A stretch of DNA of 64,000 bases from Pseudorasbora parva (GCF_024679245.1 NC_090177.1:27988675-28052674), one strand, 5' to 3'; numbered from the stretch's first letter, positions 44,926 through 59,242 are shown. Notes: generated by a model from the sequence alone, not told the origin. Translations and numbers: made by a program.

Positions 44926-45185
44926 CTGGCTCGTTTCCACCGAGTGGTATGGTACAGTACAATGAATGGCATTCACTGTACTAATAGGGAATTCGTTTTT
45001 TATTAAACTTAATTTGTACTATTTTCTTGGACAATTAAATCGTATTCATTGTTCATTATACACCAAAACAAAGTCATGTAATATTAAATTATATCATATG
45101 GCTCGAACTCCACCGGGCGGTACAGTACAGCAGCAGTTTTCAAACTTTATGATGCCAAGGACCCCCAAATATTATAAACATATAT
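44926..45185. mobile_element. Fragments of hAT-like and 'ttctcaaac' repeats
   Basis: 'ggctcgtttccaccgagtgg' at 44928 and 'ggctcgaactccaccgggcg' at 45100 are related ends. Directly after comes 'cagttttcaaactttatgat' with 'aaggaccccc', another repeat end. Confidence 0.4.
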
Positions 45186-45389
45186 GAGGGACCCCCTTCC
45201 TAAAACCCATCTATATATTTTATGTATGACATTTAAACCGTTAGATACAGTAAATAGCAAGTAGTATGCAACATATTGTTTCCAAACTTAAATTGGCTAT
45301 CTGCTGTTTTTCCTCCATTGTTGTTTACTGTGTCCCTTTCTTCTTTGTGCGTGAATGACATTGATTGCTATTTTCCACACATGCAAACT

Positions 45390-46306
45390 CAGCTATGAAG
45401 TGGCAGGCCACGTAAAATCACAGAGCGGGGTCAGCGCATAGGCGCATAATGCATAGCAGTCGCCAAATTTCAATTAGAGTCAATAGCTACAGACCTCTAA
45501 ACTCCTTGTGGCCTTCAGATTAGCTCAAGAACAGTGTATAGAGAGCTTCATGGAATGGGTTTCCATGTTCGAGCAGCTGCATTCAAGCCTTATATCACCA
45601 AGTGCAATGCAAAGCATCAGATGCAGCGGTGTAAAGTACGCCGCCACTGGACTTTAGATCAGTGGAGGCGTGTTTTCTGGGGTGATGAATCACGCTTCTC
45701 TGACTGGAAATCCGATGGACGAGTCTAGGCTTGGCGGATGACAGGAGAATGGTACATCCCAGACTGCATTGTGCCAAGTGTAAAGTTTGGTGCAGGGGGG
45801 TTATGGTGTGGAGTTGTTTTTAAGGGATTGGGCTTGGCCCCTTAGTTTTAGTGAAAGGAATTCTTAATGCTTCAGCATACCAAAACATTTTGGAGAATTT
45901 CATGCTACCAACATTGTGGGAACAGTCTGGGGAATGTCCCTTCCTGTTCCAACATGACTGCACATCAGTGCACAAAGCAAGGAGGAACTTGACTGGCCTT
46001 CACAAAGTCCTGAACTCAACCCGACAGAAAATCTTTGGGATGAATTCGAGCGGAGACTGCGAGCCAAGCCTTCTCGTCCAACATCACTGCCTACCCTCAC
46101 ATATGCATTCCTAGAAGAATGGTTAAAAATTCCCATGAACACACTCCTAAATCTTGTGGAAAGCCTACCCAGAAGAGTTGAAGCTGTTATAGCTGCAAAG
46201 TGTGAACCAACTCCATATTAAACCCTACAGATTAAGAATGGGATGTCATTAAAGTTCATGTGCATGTAAAGGCAGGCGTTCCAAAACTTTTGGCAATATA
46301 GTGTAC
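45390..46306 (+). mobile_element. Tc1-like transposon, 5'-truncated and inactivated
   Basis: Plus-strand translation gives RELHGMGFHVRAAAFKPYIT, then WRRVFWGDESRF (first catalytic Asp region), FQHDCTSVHKARR (second) and, in another frame, LNPTENLWDEFE (catalytic Glu region). Stops (after SDGRV) and frame shifts break it. It ends in the inverted-repeat tail aacttttggcaatatagtgt. The 5' third and left inverted repeat are missing. Confidence 0.85.
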
Positions 46307-47318
46307 GTAACAAGGACACAGTAAAATAAAATGTTACCAGTTTATTTTAGTTTAATTGTATTGCATATTTTGCCTTTCTTAATATGTAACGAGGACACAT
46401 TAAAATAATTTGTAAAACCTTTTTTTTCTATCACGGACACTCTTATGTCACTGACCCAGATAGAAACCTTTAAAAAAACATGCACCATTGAATAATGCAC
46501 AAGAAGAAAAGGAATGTGCATTAACAAAGTAAATAGGTTCGATTTTGATTTAATGTTGACTTTAAACTACAGGTCTCTTGTATCTAAAAATCAGCATCAG
46601 GGAAATCCAGGGCTGTAAATCCCCCAGCATGACCCTCCCGGTTGAAATAACAGCTTTGTTTGGTCAGTGAAGGGGGCAGCAGATTGTGTGGAGACTTCTA
46701 AACTAAACGAATCCCTTCCCAGAACACCGAACAGCTGTTCTGGTGCTGTGGTCAACACCAAACCACACACACACACCTCCGAAGGCTAATATTTGCTCTA
46801 TTGATGCTGCCGGTGTGACCACAGCAAAGTACAAAAACAAAGGATCATTAAAATGCCCCACCGCTCTCATCTCTCTAAAAGGCCAGGTATACATTTTAAA
46901 TCAGAAAAAAGGGAATTCAGCAGTATTTTTTTTCCATTTATTTTAGGAATTTAAGACTTTCATTATTGTACAGAATAATGATCAAAGTATTTTCCCTTCA
47001 TCTCTCTCACTTTTCTCTCTATTTTATTGACAAGCCAGGTTGTTTTTCATCTTTTGCTGCCTATTTGTCCCTCCTGTAAAGTTCCACATGACTGCGTCTG
47101 ATTGAACAGAGACTATCAAACCATCATGGATCGCTCTTCCTGTCTTTTCACACACATACACACCGTTTTGAAGACCACTCACAGACAGAATGGTTTTCAC
47201 ACTAAGATAATGATATTTACCATACCTTATTATACCGATATACCTCACAGAAACCATTGATATCAATAGATTTAAAGCTGAATATGATTTAAAGGCCTTT
47301 TATAGCAATGAACACTTC

Positions 47319-47321
<3 letters not shown>

Positions 47322-47413
<92 letters not shown>
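47322..47413. repeat. (CA)n microsatellite
   Basis: About 46 CA units. Confidence 0.97.
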
Positions 47414-47415
<2 letters not shown>

Positions 47416-48336
47416 AACTTGTTTTTAGCTGGCTGTAGAGTTCATTATGAGAAAAAAAACGTGAACTTTACCCCCCCCCCCAATTCAATTTGCCAGGTGA
47501 GCGTGCAAGATTTGAGTGCTGTGTGTGTGTGTATAAGCGTGGAGCACCTGTAATTTGAGGCTATAACTTCCTTTTGTGAGCGGGAAAGTTTGTGTTCTCT
47601 CTCCGGTCTTTTGTGCAGACGAGTTGAGAGTAAGTAAATAGCGTTCGCGTGGAGGAGACAAAGACTTCAACCTGCACCTGCCGCATTGAGTTTACAGAAG
47701 AGAATTCAGTCCTCTTTTAAAAACCATTAACCCTTGCTCACCTCTTTGTACCTCTTTTCTCTTTTTCACTTTCCACACACTGCAGGACTCCAAGCAGAAC
47801 AGTAGTACAATTAACGTGAGCTTTCCATTCCCTTTCCATTAACTCAGAGTATTCTCAATTTTTGCTTCAAAACCTAAAAGGGTTAGCCTTTAGGTCACTG
47901 TGATTTTGCCAAGTAAGTCTCGTTTCAGGATCAACATATTTTGTTGAACCTGGAACAACATTTCTGTCCAAAAAGTGGGTTCTAACCCTATACCTAAACC
48001 TATCCATAAGTTATCCCTAAATTCAGAGAAAAACGATTGGTGAATAACATTGACGTAGAAGCATTGTAAGTCTAAACTTGACATAAACTGTAAACTTCCC
48101 TCAAATCTGATTGGTTGATTGGAATTTAGTTCCAAGATCAACAATGATGGTGCTTCAGGAACATGTTTCACTTAATGAAATTAGGTTCTGCATCAAAGTC
48201 AAAGATAATTGTTGAATGGAAACACGGCGGCTCAGTTACTTGCTTGAAGTGCGAGAACAAAATTCATTCAAGCAAGCACATTCGAGGTTCGGTTCACCTT
48301 ATTTGATGTGCATTGATCAAAGTTTACATGTGAGTT

Positions 48337-48641
48337 AAAGGGATAGTTCACACAACCATGATTTTTCCCCCCATCTTTGACTAACCCTCAAGTTGTTTTA
48401 AACATGTATGTATTTCTTTCTTCTGTTAACACAAAAGAAGATTTTTTTTTCTAGCCACTCACTTCCATAAAAGGAAAAAAATACCATGGAAGTAATGGCT
48501 ACCGTTAACTGTGTAATTACAAACATTATTTAAAAAAAATATTCTTTTGTGTTTATCAGAAGAAAGAAACTCATACATGTTTAAAACAGGTGAGTAAATG
48601 ATGACAGAATTTTTATTTTTGGGTGCACTATACCTTTAAAG
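48337..48641. mobile_element. TTAA-flanked foldback MITE
   Basis: Starts ttaaagggatagttcacac and ends gggtgcactatacctttaa. The arms share 'acatgtatgtatttctttct' and its inverse 'agaaagaaactcatacatgt'. Confidence 0.7.
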
Positions 48642-49144
48642 TCTAAATTGAATCTGTTCATCATATAAAACGTGATCATGTGTCTTTGTTCTTATGAACG
48701 TTTTGAGGCTTGAAACATTTGGTGAAATTGACTTTAACTTTAGACACAGACATCTCTCAGGATTCTTTAAAACTATCTTAAATGTGTGTGAATTTATTGA
48801 CCACTGAGATATATAACCCATAACAGTACAGCTCCTTGTCATGTGTGATTTCAAGGATGAAATTACCAAGTCAAAGGAAGTGCTGTCAAATGATTCTGAA
48901 TATCACTACACCGTAGGCTACTCATATAAATATTATAGGCGTAATAACTGTTAGTGTGATTGCTTCTATTGCTCAATATTACAACACATTATTTTGGTTT
49001 TGTCACTGTTGTTGTTGGCAATGTTTCTTCCCAAAGCGCAATGATTCAATTGACTTTATTTTTATTTAAAGAAATGTAAATTTCCATTCAGCAAGGATAA
49101 TCAAAAGTGACAGTGAATACATTTTAGACTGTTACAAAACATTT

Positions 49145-50952
49145 CTATTTGAACACCCTGCTCTTTTGCAAGTTCTCCCACTTAGAAATTATGGAGGGGT
49201 CTGAAATTGTCATCGTATGTGCATGCCCACTGTGAAAGACATAATCTAAAAAAAAAAATCCATTAATACACCTGCCAAAACACCTGAGAAAATCAATGTT
49301 AATATTTGGTACTGTAGCCTTTGTTTGCAATTACAGAGGCCAAACGTTTCCTGTAGTTTTTGACCACACACTGCAGGAGGGATTTTGGTCCACTCCTCCA
49401 CACAGATCTTCTCTAGATCAGTCAGGTTTCTGGCCTGTCGCTGAGAAACACAGAGTTTGAGCTCCCTCCAAAGATTCTCTATTGGGTTTAGGTCTGGAGG
49501 CCACGCCAGAACCTTAATATGCTTCTTAAGCTTGGAACATACTCTGCAAAAACAAAGAAATGTGTTAATTTTCTCGAGGTGGCAAGAACAAGAACAAAAT
49601 TCGTTCTTGCCAGTACATGCCATACTTCAAGAGAAATGCAGGTGCCTGCATTAAACACGCCCACTTTAAATGCATGACCAATCACACAGTAGTTCTCGGA
49701 CACGTGCAAGAAAAAACTTCTGCTTAGGCGATGTGAACTCCCGAACCAGGGCTGTGAGAACAAAATGACGTAATTTTGTTCTCGCAGCCTTGGGAGCGAG
49801 AACTTTTGTTCTGTTCTTGCAAAGTATGTTGCAGCCTTTACAGAGCCACTCCTTGGTTATCCTGGCTGTGTGCTTCGGGTCATTGTCATGTTGGAAGACC
49901 CAGACCCATCTTCAATGCTCTAACTGAGGGAAGGAGGTTGTTCCCCAAAATCTCACAATACATGGCCAAAGGTCATCGTCTCCTTAATGCAGTCGCCCTG
50001 TCCCATGTGCAGAAAAATATCAACAAAGCATGATGCTACCACCCCCATGCTTCACAATAGGGATGGTGTTCTTGGTATGGTACTCATCATTCTTCTTACT
50101 CCAAACACGTTTAGTCGAATTATAACCAAAAAGTTATATTCTGTCTCATCTGACCACATGACTTTCTCCCATGACTCCTCTGGATCACCAAAATGGTCAC
50201 TGGCAAACTTAAGACGGGCCTTGACATGTGCTTGTTTAAGCAGGGGCATGCATGCATGATTTCAAACCATGGCGTCTTATGTATTACCAATAGTTACGTG
50301 TGCGTGGTCCTAGCTCTTTTCAGGTCATTGACCAGATCCTCCCGTGTAGTTCTGGGCTGATTTCTCACCTTTCTTGGGATCATTAAGTCCACAGGAGGCG
50401 AGATCTTGCATGGAGCCCTAGTCCGAGGGAGATTGACAGTCATGTTTAGCTTCTTCCATTTTCTAATGATTGCTCCAACAGTGGCTCTTTTTTTTTTACC
50501 AAGCTGCTTGGCAATTTCCCTGTAGCCATTTCCAGCCTTGTAGAGGTGTACAATTTTGTCTCTAGTGTCTTTGGACAGCTCTTTGGTCTTGGTCATGTTA
50601 GTAGTTGGATTCTTATTGACTGTATGGGGTGGACAGGTGTCCTTATGCGGCTAACAACCTCAAACAGGTGCATCTAATTTAGGATAATAAATGGAGTGGA
50701 GGTGGACATTTTAAAGGCAGACTAAAAGGTCTTTGAGGGTCAGAATTCTAGCTGATAGACAGGTGTTCAAAAACTTATTTGCAGCTGTATCATACAAATA
50801 AATAGTTAAAAAAATCATATATTGTAATTTCTGGATGTTTTTGTTTTTTTGGATTATGCCCCTAACATGACAATTTCAGACCCCTCCATGATTTCTAAGT
50901 GGGAGAACTTGCAAAATAGAAGGGTGTTCAAATACTTATTTTCCTCACTGTA
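49145..50952 (-). mobile_element. Tc1-like transposon, nearly full length, inactivated, with nested MITE
   Basis: Inverted ends: 'gcaagttctcccacttagaa' near 49168 and its inverse near 50895-50915. The minus-strand reading frame starts [20 protein letters not shown] (ATG at 50596), continues with the helix-turn-helix region [21 protein letters not shown] (first catalytic Asp) and, near 49490-49400, [16 protein letters not shown] (catalytic Glu). Frame shifts and the 309-bp insertion at 49529-49837 break the ORF. It belongs to a different family from the other two Tc1 relics here. Confidence 0.88.
49529..49837. mobile_element. 309-bp Harbinger-like MITE nested in the Tc1 relic
   Basis: Flanked by TTA on both sides (49526-49528 and 49838-49840). 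Ends agcttggaacatactctgc and, reverse-complemented, aggctgcaacatactttgc. A 3-bp TTA duplication is typical of PIF/Harbinger. The Tc1 sequence resumes directly with 'cagagccactccttgg'. Confidence 0.7.
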
Positions 50953-50959
50953 TATATAC

Positions 50960-53223
50960 TTCAGCATCTAAAGCATCTGAAACACTAAAGCATCAGTGAA
51001 CATTAATAAACAGTTTGTAAATACAGCTATAAATGCTTTATTATTGATTTAGAAGCATATCTACAATGTGTTTAATAATTGTATTTTCATACTTTATTAA
51101 TGATTGATTTATCACTTCTAAATTAAGTATTGCGTTATTAAAAAAAAAGAAACAGTTATTTAGTTGTCAGTGGTTCATAAGATCATGTATAAAGTGTGCA
51201 TGCATTTACAAAATACATTTACAATTTTAATAATGAATCCAGCAAGTTATAAACCTAGTGAGCTTGTCTAAAGTAAGGACTATTTATGCCTTGTAAAGCT
51301 TTTACAAATGAGATTTAAAGACCCAGCTATCTTCTTAACATAATCTAAATCTTCTACATTTAAATGTATTATTAAACATTTACTTACACCTTCCAAATGA
51401 TCTTATGACAACTCTTAACTGGTTAATAAAATCTAAAATAAATCTAAAATAAATCATGTACAGCTGTATTTATGAACTTAATAATGTCTACTAATGCTTT
51501 ATAAATAATGAATTAACTTATTAATTAGCTTAACTAATGAATCATAGCATGTTGTTATTATAAAGTTACCAAATATTCAAATATACTTATTTTAAATGGT
51601 AATATTTGACAATATTACTGTTTTACTGTGTTTTAATGGAGCCATTGCAATCATAAGAGATAAAAAAAAAAATTACAAACAAAATCTTACAGACGGCAAA
51701 CTTTTAAACTGTAGTTTAGCACTATGAAAACAGAATGATATAATTAATGAATAAGTTGACCGTTTCACATGTTCATATAATCACAGAGAGTGAATAGTAA
51801 ACAGAATTGAATTGCTGTCCATAATGGAACATGAGACATGACTATGAGACATACTTTAACTGTAAATTAATTGATAGAAGCGGCAACTCAGTTGAACAGA
51901 CCATATTTTCAATGTGTGATTTGAGCAACAGCAATTTAGAATAACCCTTTTATACGGCAATATATATTTTTTTGGAAGTCGCATTCAAAGTATACTTGAT
52001 TCAAAATATACTTGATACGTGACTCGCCAATTTCAATAGTATGACTGTTCTGAGTGATTTTAGTCAGGTTTCAGCCTCTACTTTCATTAGCTGTATGAGA
52101 TCTGTAAATTAAACTATGAAGGGAACGCCACTTTCCCAACATTGGTTAGAGATAGAAAGAGTGGAAGTTTTCATGTCAGATGTTACAGCATCTCTAGGTG
52201 TATTTATGAGTGTCCAGCTGTGACATGTGTTTTACACATTACGCTGTAAGGAGAAAGAGGTGTGGCCATGAATAATAGAGTTTCAATTTAAATTCTTACT
52301 CCTAACCTCTGAGACGTCTATATAATTTATGAAACAGATACAGGAAGGTATAATTTACATGAGTGTGAATGTGTATCTGAGCCTATATGTGTGCATGGAT
52401 GAATCATTCATATGATATTTTTCCCATGGACCTCCTGCGAGCATGTGAGTAGATTTTGAATATGAATCAGATTTTAAATGCTAAATTGTTCTCTATAGCT
52501 GTTTGTGTATGCTTAGCCGTGGCTTGTGTGTCTACATGCGTTTGTGAGTGTTTTTGTATTTGGTGTTATTATGTTCTTAAGGATGATTGAGGGCTGATTT
52601 GTTGTTGTTGGTGTGTGTGCGTGATTATGTGTGTGCCGATGTGGGATTGAGGCGATGAATCTATATGAATGCTAATGTAAAACTATGGAATGCTACAGGG
52701 AACGCTGGAATAGGAGAGTGGGTTCATGCATGTATCGGGGTGTATATGTGTAAGCTTGGGCTGAGTTATATTTATAAATGTTTAATATGGAAATTTGTAA
52801 GTGCCTGTGAGTGTGTGTAATGCAAACATGCATGTGTGTGGTCACGGAGTGATTCGTGATGGTCAGGTACACACTTCGGGCTCTGAACATGAGGACAAAA
52901 GCTTGGAATAAAAATGCAGGAAGTGACATTATTTTTTTTCATTTCGTCCCTCTTTCTATGGCTTTTCCATTTCGCCGTAACATATACACATCTATGCGCA
53001 TTGTCCGCACTGTGCTGTAGTGCTTATTCAGTTGACAAAAGATTTTGTACTGTACTCATACAATTGATTTAATCTTAACTTGAAATATTTGAGTATATTG
53101 TGAATTCATACATTTAAAGTTATCATGTAATCTCAATTAAAATATTTAGTGGAATCTTGGCTGCTTTAACTAGCTAATTCATTAAATGATAACTTGCTAA
53201 TTGGTAACACAATACTTTGATAG

Positions 53224-53225
<2 letters not shown>
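50960..53225. other. AT-rich, no gene; MITE end near 51545-51570
   Basis: 'ttattataaagttacc' near 51550 is the end of a common fish repeat. The rest is unremarkable and TG-rich in 52380-52860. Confidence 0.4.

Positions 53226-53227
<2 letters not shown>

Positions 53228-53300
<73 letters not shown>
53228..53300. repeat. (TA)n microsatellite
   Basis: About 36 TA units, directly abutting the left end of the hAT-like element. Confidence 0.97.
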
Positions 53301-53303
<3 letters not shown>

Positions 53304-54704
53304 GGTGGCACGGTACATGAAAAAAACGTTCGGTCCGCTTGTCGTGGTTCGGAGCGTGCGCAATGTAGCCTCATGCGCGTATGTTGTTACCTCAGACAGT
53401 GGGTATCCTTTTCGCGCAAATAAGAGCCGTGTGTGGACATACAGTAAAAGACAGTAAAAGTGGAGTGCTGCAGATCACACCACGTGTAGAAATGGCAGGT
53501 GGGAGAGATAAGGAAGACTGGCCGGAGTTGGAGGGTGCGCCAGCATCGTATAAGGCCGGCTTTGCACCACACGCGCAAGCAGGGCAGAATAAGTGTGTAT
53601 AGAGAGCGGGAGCCGCGCATGCTCGTTGAGTGCCTTCACAATGCCAGTGTTTGTCTCGCGCAGCTGAACCGCGGCTCGTGTTTTGCAAATACAGACGAAT
53701 TTCGTCCATTCTGTCACCTTTTCCGGTGTTCTCCTCTGACACCTGCCATTCTCCTGCTTTGATTTATGATGCGCAGCATATATCTGCTGCAAATGTGACC
53801 GTGTTCCCCTCCCAAACACACATGCATATAACATGTTGTATATAAGTATAGTTCACACATGATAAATGTAACATTAAAGGGTTAGTTCACCCAAAAATTC
53901 GGATTTCAGCAGTTTGGCAGTTTGACACGCGATTCAAACTGCTGAAATCACGTGACATTGGCGATCCGAATCATTGATCGATTCACTGATTCATGACCGT
54001 TTGAATCTTTATTTGAGGAACACGGAATAGAAGACAATGGTGAATAAAGTCGTAGTTTTCGTTATTTTTGGACCAAAATGTATTTTCGATGTTTCAAGAC
54101 ATTCTAATCAACCAACTGATGTCACATATGGACTACTTTGATAATGTTTTTATTCCCTTTCTGGACATGGACAGTAAAGTGTGTATAGACTGCATATGCT
54201 CTGGGACTAAAATATAAAATATCTTAAACTGTGTTCCGAAGATGAACAGAGGTCTTACAGGTGTGGAACGACATTAGGGTGAGTCATTAATGACATCAAT
54301 TTCATTTTTGGGTGAACTAACCCTTTAAAGTTCAGATAAGCTTCTAGTTTTAATAATGTAAACAGGCCTTTGAAGCTTGGGCAAAAAGCTGTTCACGGTG
54401 AATTAAAGCCACAGTGCATTGATCTGATCAAAATTGAGATGATTTTATAAAAAATGTTACGCCAATGTGTTAGACAGAGTAAGCAGGAGACAACCAGTTG
54501 GGAAACAACTTCTACCTGATATAACTTTTTTTGAATACTGTATCTTAATTTGTGGATAATTAAACTATATATCATATGCTGAAATAAAAGTGGAGTGTTA
54601 ACAATTAAAAGAAAAAACAACAAGAACCATACCGAACCGAAAACCGTGACCCTAAAAGCGCGATACGAACCGAACCGTGGGTTTTGTGAACCGTGCCACC
54701 CCTA
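53301..54704 (+). mobile_element. hAT-like deletion derivative inserted in a TA array
   Basis: Left end agaggtggcacggtacatga; right end reverse-complemented aggggtggcacggttcac, followed by 'cggttcggtt' words. Internal ATG at 53492 gives MAGGRDKEDWPELEGAPASY, like the N-terminus of BED-finger hAT transposases, then decays. It holds a nested TTAA MITE (53876-54328) and lies between two TA arrays, so the target was probably a TA microsatellite. Confidence 0.65.
53876..54328. mobile_element. TTAA-flanked MITE nested in the hAT-like element
   Basis: Starts ttaaagggttagttcaccca and ends gggtgaactaaccctttaa. The right arm is nearly the same as that of the element at 6411-7162 ('gaggtcttacaggtgtggaa'); the left arm is shortened. 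Confidence 0.75.
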
Positions 54705-54705
54705 A

Positions 54706-54840
<135 letters not shown>

Positions 54841-54897
54841 TACACCGTGTCATATACATATATATGTATATATATATGGTTCATATATATATGGTTC

Positions 54898-55305
<408 letters not shown>

Positions 55306-55367
55306 TTCAAAAGCATCTATAATGTCTTAAAATCCTATCCATTTGGGTACCAAATGTATCACAAAGA

Positions 55368-55471
<104 letters not shown>

Positions 55472-55479
55472 GTATAATT

Positions 55480-57120
55480 GTTGAAAGAAAGCTAAATGAA
55501 ACACTTTGGAAGAAAAAATTGAAAAAGCTGCTAATATGAAAAGCTAAATAAACCACATACCCATTTAGAGTCAAGACAGTCCATTTACATGAACTCTTTA
55601 GACCTATTTTGAGCTGAAAAGAGATCTCTCCTAATGTTTCTTTCCTTCAAAGAGAAACTGTCAACGGATGTTAAAAGCAAGAAACATACAACCAGAAAGA
55701 TACAAGAACACTGTTCAAACACGCTGGAGCTAACAGCTTTGAACAAGAGAAAGATATTATTGACAAGGCAGCGGAGTGGGCAATGTGTCGATGGTGCACC
55801 AATGGAAAATCAATGTGTTGTAAATTTGTGCGAAGTTGTGTCAATTTAGCCCAATGAGAATCCTTTATTCTGCCCCACAATCCTCCCTCACGCTAGTCAC
55901 ATATCAAAACCACTGAGTCAGACAAGCGCACACTCTAATATGACATCACACCCCTGCTGAGTGTGTAGGGCAAACATGCCCCTCCAGATGGAAAACAGAC
56001 TCATCTCTGCACAAATGCTGTTCATCGACCACACGAGCACGCTAGCTAACAAACAAACAAACAAGCAGAGGCTTCCAATATCTCCAAAAGAAACAGGAAC
56101 AGAGAAGAAATCTGCTGGGAATTCAGGGAAAATGTCACTAGCTGTATGCTCTCATCGGCTGCTCTCTTGTTACAGGTCTGCTGAGCGGAGTTACACAAGG
56201 GAGCAGGTTAAAAGGGAGACATCCTCTGTTCTATCCGTCTGAGGTGAAACTGAGAAGGGAAAGCGTGGAGAAATGAAAGGGGGTTCCCTCAATAAGTAGA
56301 CGACTAGGGGCTTTGAACGATTTCCCCTCTGGCGTCTCTAGAAGGCATTATATAAGATAATACATGCACAAACACGCACACACGCAGCGCAAGCAGTTAA
56401 GGAGATGTTTAAAATGGAGAACGCAGAAAGAAAAGTGGTCATCTGACAGGTCACAATCTGATGAGTAAAGAGGGGTCGCCCCCATCATCCTGACCTCTGA
56501 CCTCTGAAAGGTCACCAACCGTGACAACTCACCTTTTTATTTCACTTTAAATTAAAAAGAGACAATAGCGAGCAGAACATATAGGGGATTCTTTTTCTAA
56601 CTAAAACTAACAAATTTAAACTAGTTATTTTTGCCACAAGGTCACATTAAATGGAATGTTTACCATGGCATTCATATTTTTGCTACTTTTCAAAATGCCT
56701 TTCATGTTTAGCTTTGATAGTTTTACCTTTGTCCTAGGCTTTTGGTAATAACTATGGTTATATACATGAATTACACTGTTTGTCCTCTAAACTTTTCCTC
56801 AAACACTCCTTTGCGGCCCCTCAGGGGTCAACAGACCCACATTTGAAAACCCCAGATCTAAGCAACATATTCAGTATGAAATTTATTTATATCCATAAAA
56901 AAGTAATTTCCACAACAATGTAATTTTGCAATTTTCCCAAAAGTTAGTGCATTTGTTTTCCAAGGAGACAACAATATCAGTAAATTAATTATGAGATGTG
57001 ATGTGCGAGCAAAATCAAAGTAAATATATTGTAAATTGAATATATTAAATTAATTGGCACATTTGTCAAATTATACAACCCCCCAACCCAACTCTAATCA
57101 GATAATTCACTCAAAATAGC
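55480..57120. other. No gene recognised
   Basis: Unique-looking sequence. A repeat fragment at about 56815-56862 ('cggcccctcaggggtcaaca') resembles the end at 45125 in inverse. Confidence 0.4.
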
Positions 57121-57121
57121 C

Positions 57122-57903
57122 TTTAAAGGTCCACTGAAATCAAAATGTACGTTTTTTAGCTTTTAGTATGACTGTGTTAGACTTAAAGTAATGAATAAGC
57201 TGGTATGTTCCAAAACTATGACAAAACTTGCCTTTAGGAGATATAAGCATTCAAAATTTACAGTCTCCTAATTCCGTTAAAACAAATCTGAGTTTGTGGT
57301 GACATAATCACAGACTTCACTTTCTCGTCAAATCTTCTGTCCAATCAAAATGCTCTCTAGAATCTAAAGCCCGCCCCCTACACTGCCGAAACTAAGGCTG
57401 AAATCGGTCATGAGCTGTTAACACACATTTAGTAATTTCTACATGGTGAAAGGCACATAGCACACTATATATGTGATAGGAAACGATTCAGTGTAAATAT
57501 GCTTTCATTTGAGGCAAATAAAGTCTGTTTTCACGTTAGTTTCACGCAACGCAGCAGCGCACACACCACAACGGCTCTGGTCTAAATTTAGATTACAGAC
57601 ACAAGAGCGCAGCGCGGATCATAAGACAACAAACATACCGACCCATTTGAATTCTGCACAGAATGCTGCATTTCAAAGCGATATGGAGGAGATTATGATG
57701 GTAAACAGTGTTAGAGGAAACTGGCTTTACCAAACAGAGAAAGGTCCGCTCTTGCGCTCTAGTCAAACTGTATATTAACGAAACGCTATTGGCTGTTTCA
57801 AAAAAGGGGAGGAGCTGCTAACAGCTGAAGCCGTTTCAGGGGAAATCATGTCAACACATTGAATAATGCGGCGCATTTCAAGGCACTTCAGTGGGCCTTT
57901 AAA
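57122..57903. mobile_element. 782-bp MITE with tttaaaggtccactgaa ends
   Basis: Left end tttaaaggtccactgaaatc; right end reverse-complemented tttaaaggcccactgaag. No transposase. The next transposon relic begins within 35 bp of its right end. Confidence 0.65.
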
Positions 57904-57924
57904 TGATCTCTTAGTAGTTCTGTG

Positions 57925-59242
57925 GGCTACACAATCATGGGGAAAACTGCTGACTTGACAGTTGTCCAAAAGACAACCATTGACACCTTGCACAAGGAGG
58001 GCAATACACAAAAGGTCATTGCAAAAGAGGCTGGCTGTTCACAGATTTCTGTGCCCAAGCACATTAATAGAGAGGCGAAGGGAAGGAAAGGAAAAGATGT
58101 GATAGAAAAAAGTTTACAAGCAATAGGGATAACCGCACCCTGGAGAGGACTGTGAAACAAAACCATTCAAAAATGTGGGGGAGATTCACAAAGAGTGGAC
58201 TGCAGCTGGAGTCCGTGCTTCAAGAACCAATACGCACAGACGTATGCAAGACATGGGTTTCAACTGTCATATTCCTTGTGTCAAGCCACTCTTGAACAAC
58301 AGACAGCATCAGAAGCACCTTGCCTGGGCTAAAGATAAAAAAGGACTGGACTGCTGCTGAGAGGTCCAAAGTTATTTTCTCTGATGAAAGTACATTTTGC
58401 TTTTCCTTTGGAAATCAGGGTCCCAGAGTCTGAAGGAAGAGAGGAGAGGCACACAATCCATGTTGCTTGAGGACCAGTGTAAAGTTTCCACAGTCAGTGA
58501 TGGTTTGAGGTGCCATGTCATCTGCTGGCGTTGGTGTGTTTTCTGAGGTCCAAGGTCTATGCAGCTGTATACCAGGAAGTTTTAGAGCACTTCATGCTTC
58601 CTGCTGCTGACCAACTTTATGGAGATGCAGATTTCATTTTCCAACAGGACTTGGCACCTGCACACAGTGCCAAAGCAACCAGTATCTGGTTTAAGGACCA
58701 TATATCAGGTATCCCTGTTCTTAATTTGCCAGCAAACTTGCCTGACCTTACCCCATAGAAAATCTATGGACTATTGTGAAAAGAAAGATGCGATATGCCA
58801 GACCCAACAATGCATAAGAGCCGGAGGCCACTATCAGATCAACCTGAGCTTTCATAACACCTGAGCAGTGCTACAGACTGATCGGCTCCATGCCATGCCA
58901 CACTGCTGCAGTAATTCAGGAAAAATGAGCCCCAACTAAGTATTGAGTGCTGTTCATGCTCATACTTTTCATTTTCATACTTTTCAGTTGGCCAAGATTT
59001 CTTAAAGATCATTTATTTGTATTGGTCTTAAGTAATATTCAAATTTTCTGAGATATTGAATTTGGGATTTTCCTTAGTTGTCAGTTATAATTATCAAAAT
59101 TAAAATAAATAAACATTTGAAATATATATTAGTCTGTGTGTAATGAATGAATATAATATACAAGTTTCACTTTTTGAATGGAATTAGTGAAATAAATCAA
59201 CTTTTTGATGATATTTTAATTATATGACCAGCACCTGTAAAT
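57925..59242 (+). mobile_element. Tc1-like transposon, 5'-truncated, inactivated
   Basis: ATG at 57937: MGKTADLTVVQKTTIDTLHK, then KEAGCSQISVPKHINR (helix-turn-helix), GEIHKEWTAAGVRASR, FSDEST (first Asp), FIFQQDLAPAHSAKAT (second Asp). PDLTP is followed by a stop where one base has been lost and the usual ENLW Glu motif is out of frame. It ends with the inverted repeat tail 'aattatatgaccagcacctg'. The left inverted repeat is absent. Confidence 0.85.

Larger units (their letters stand above)
46310..49140. other. No gene; microsatellite and MITE pieces
   Basis: Contains (CA)n 47322-47413, a TTAA MITE at 48337-48641 and a possible MITE (47900-48185, 'tttcaggatcaacatat'). Confidence 0.4.
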
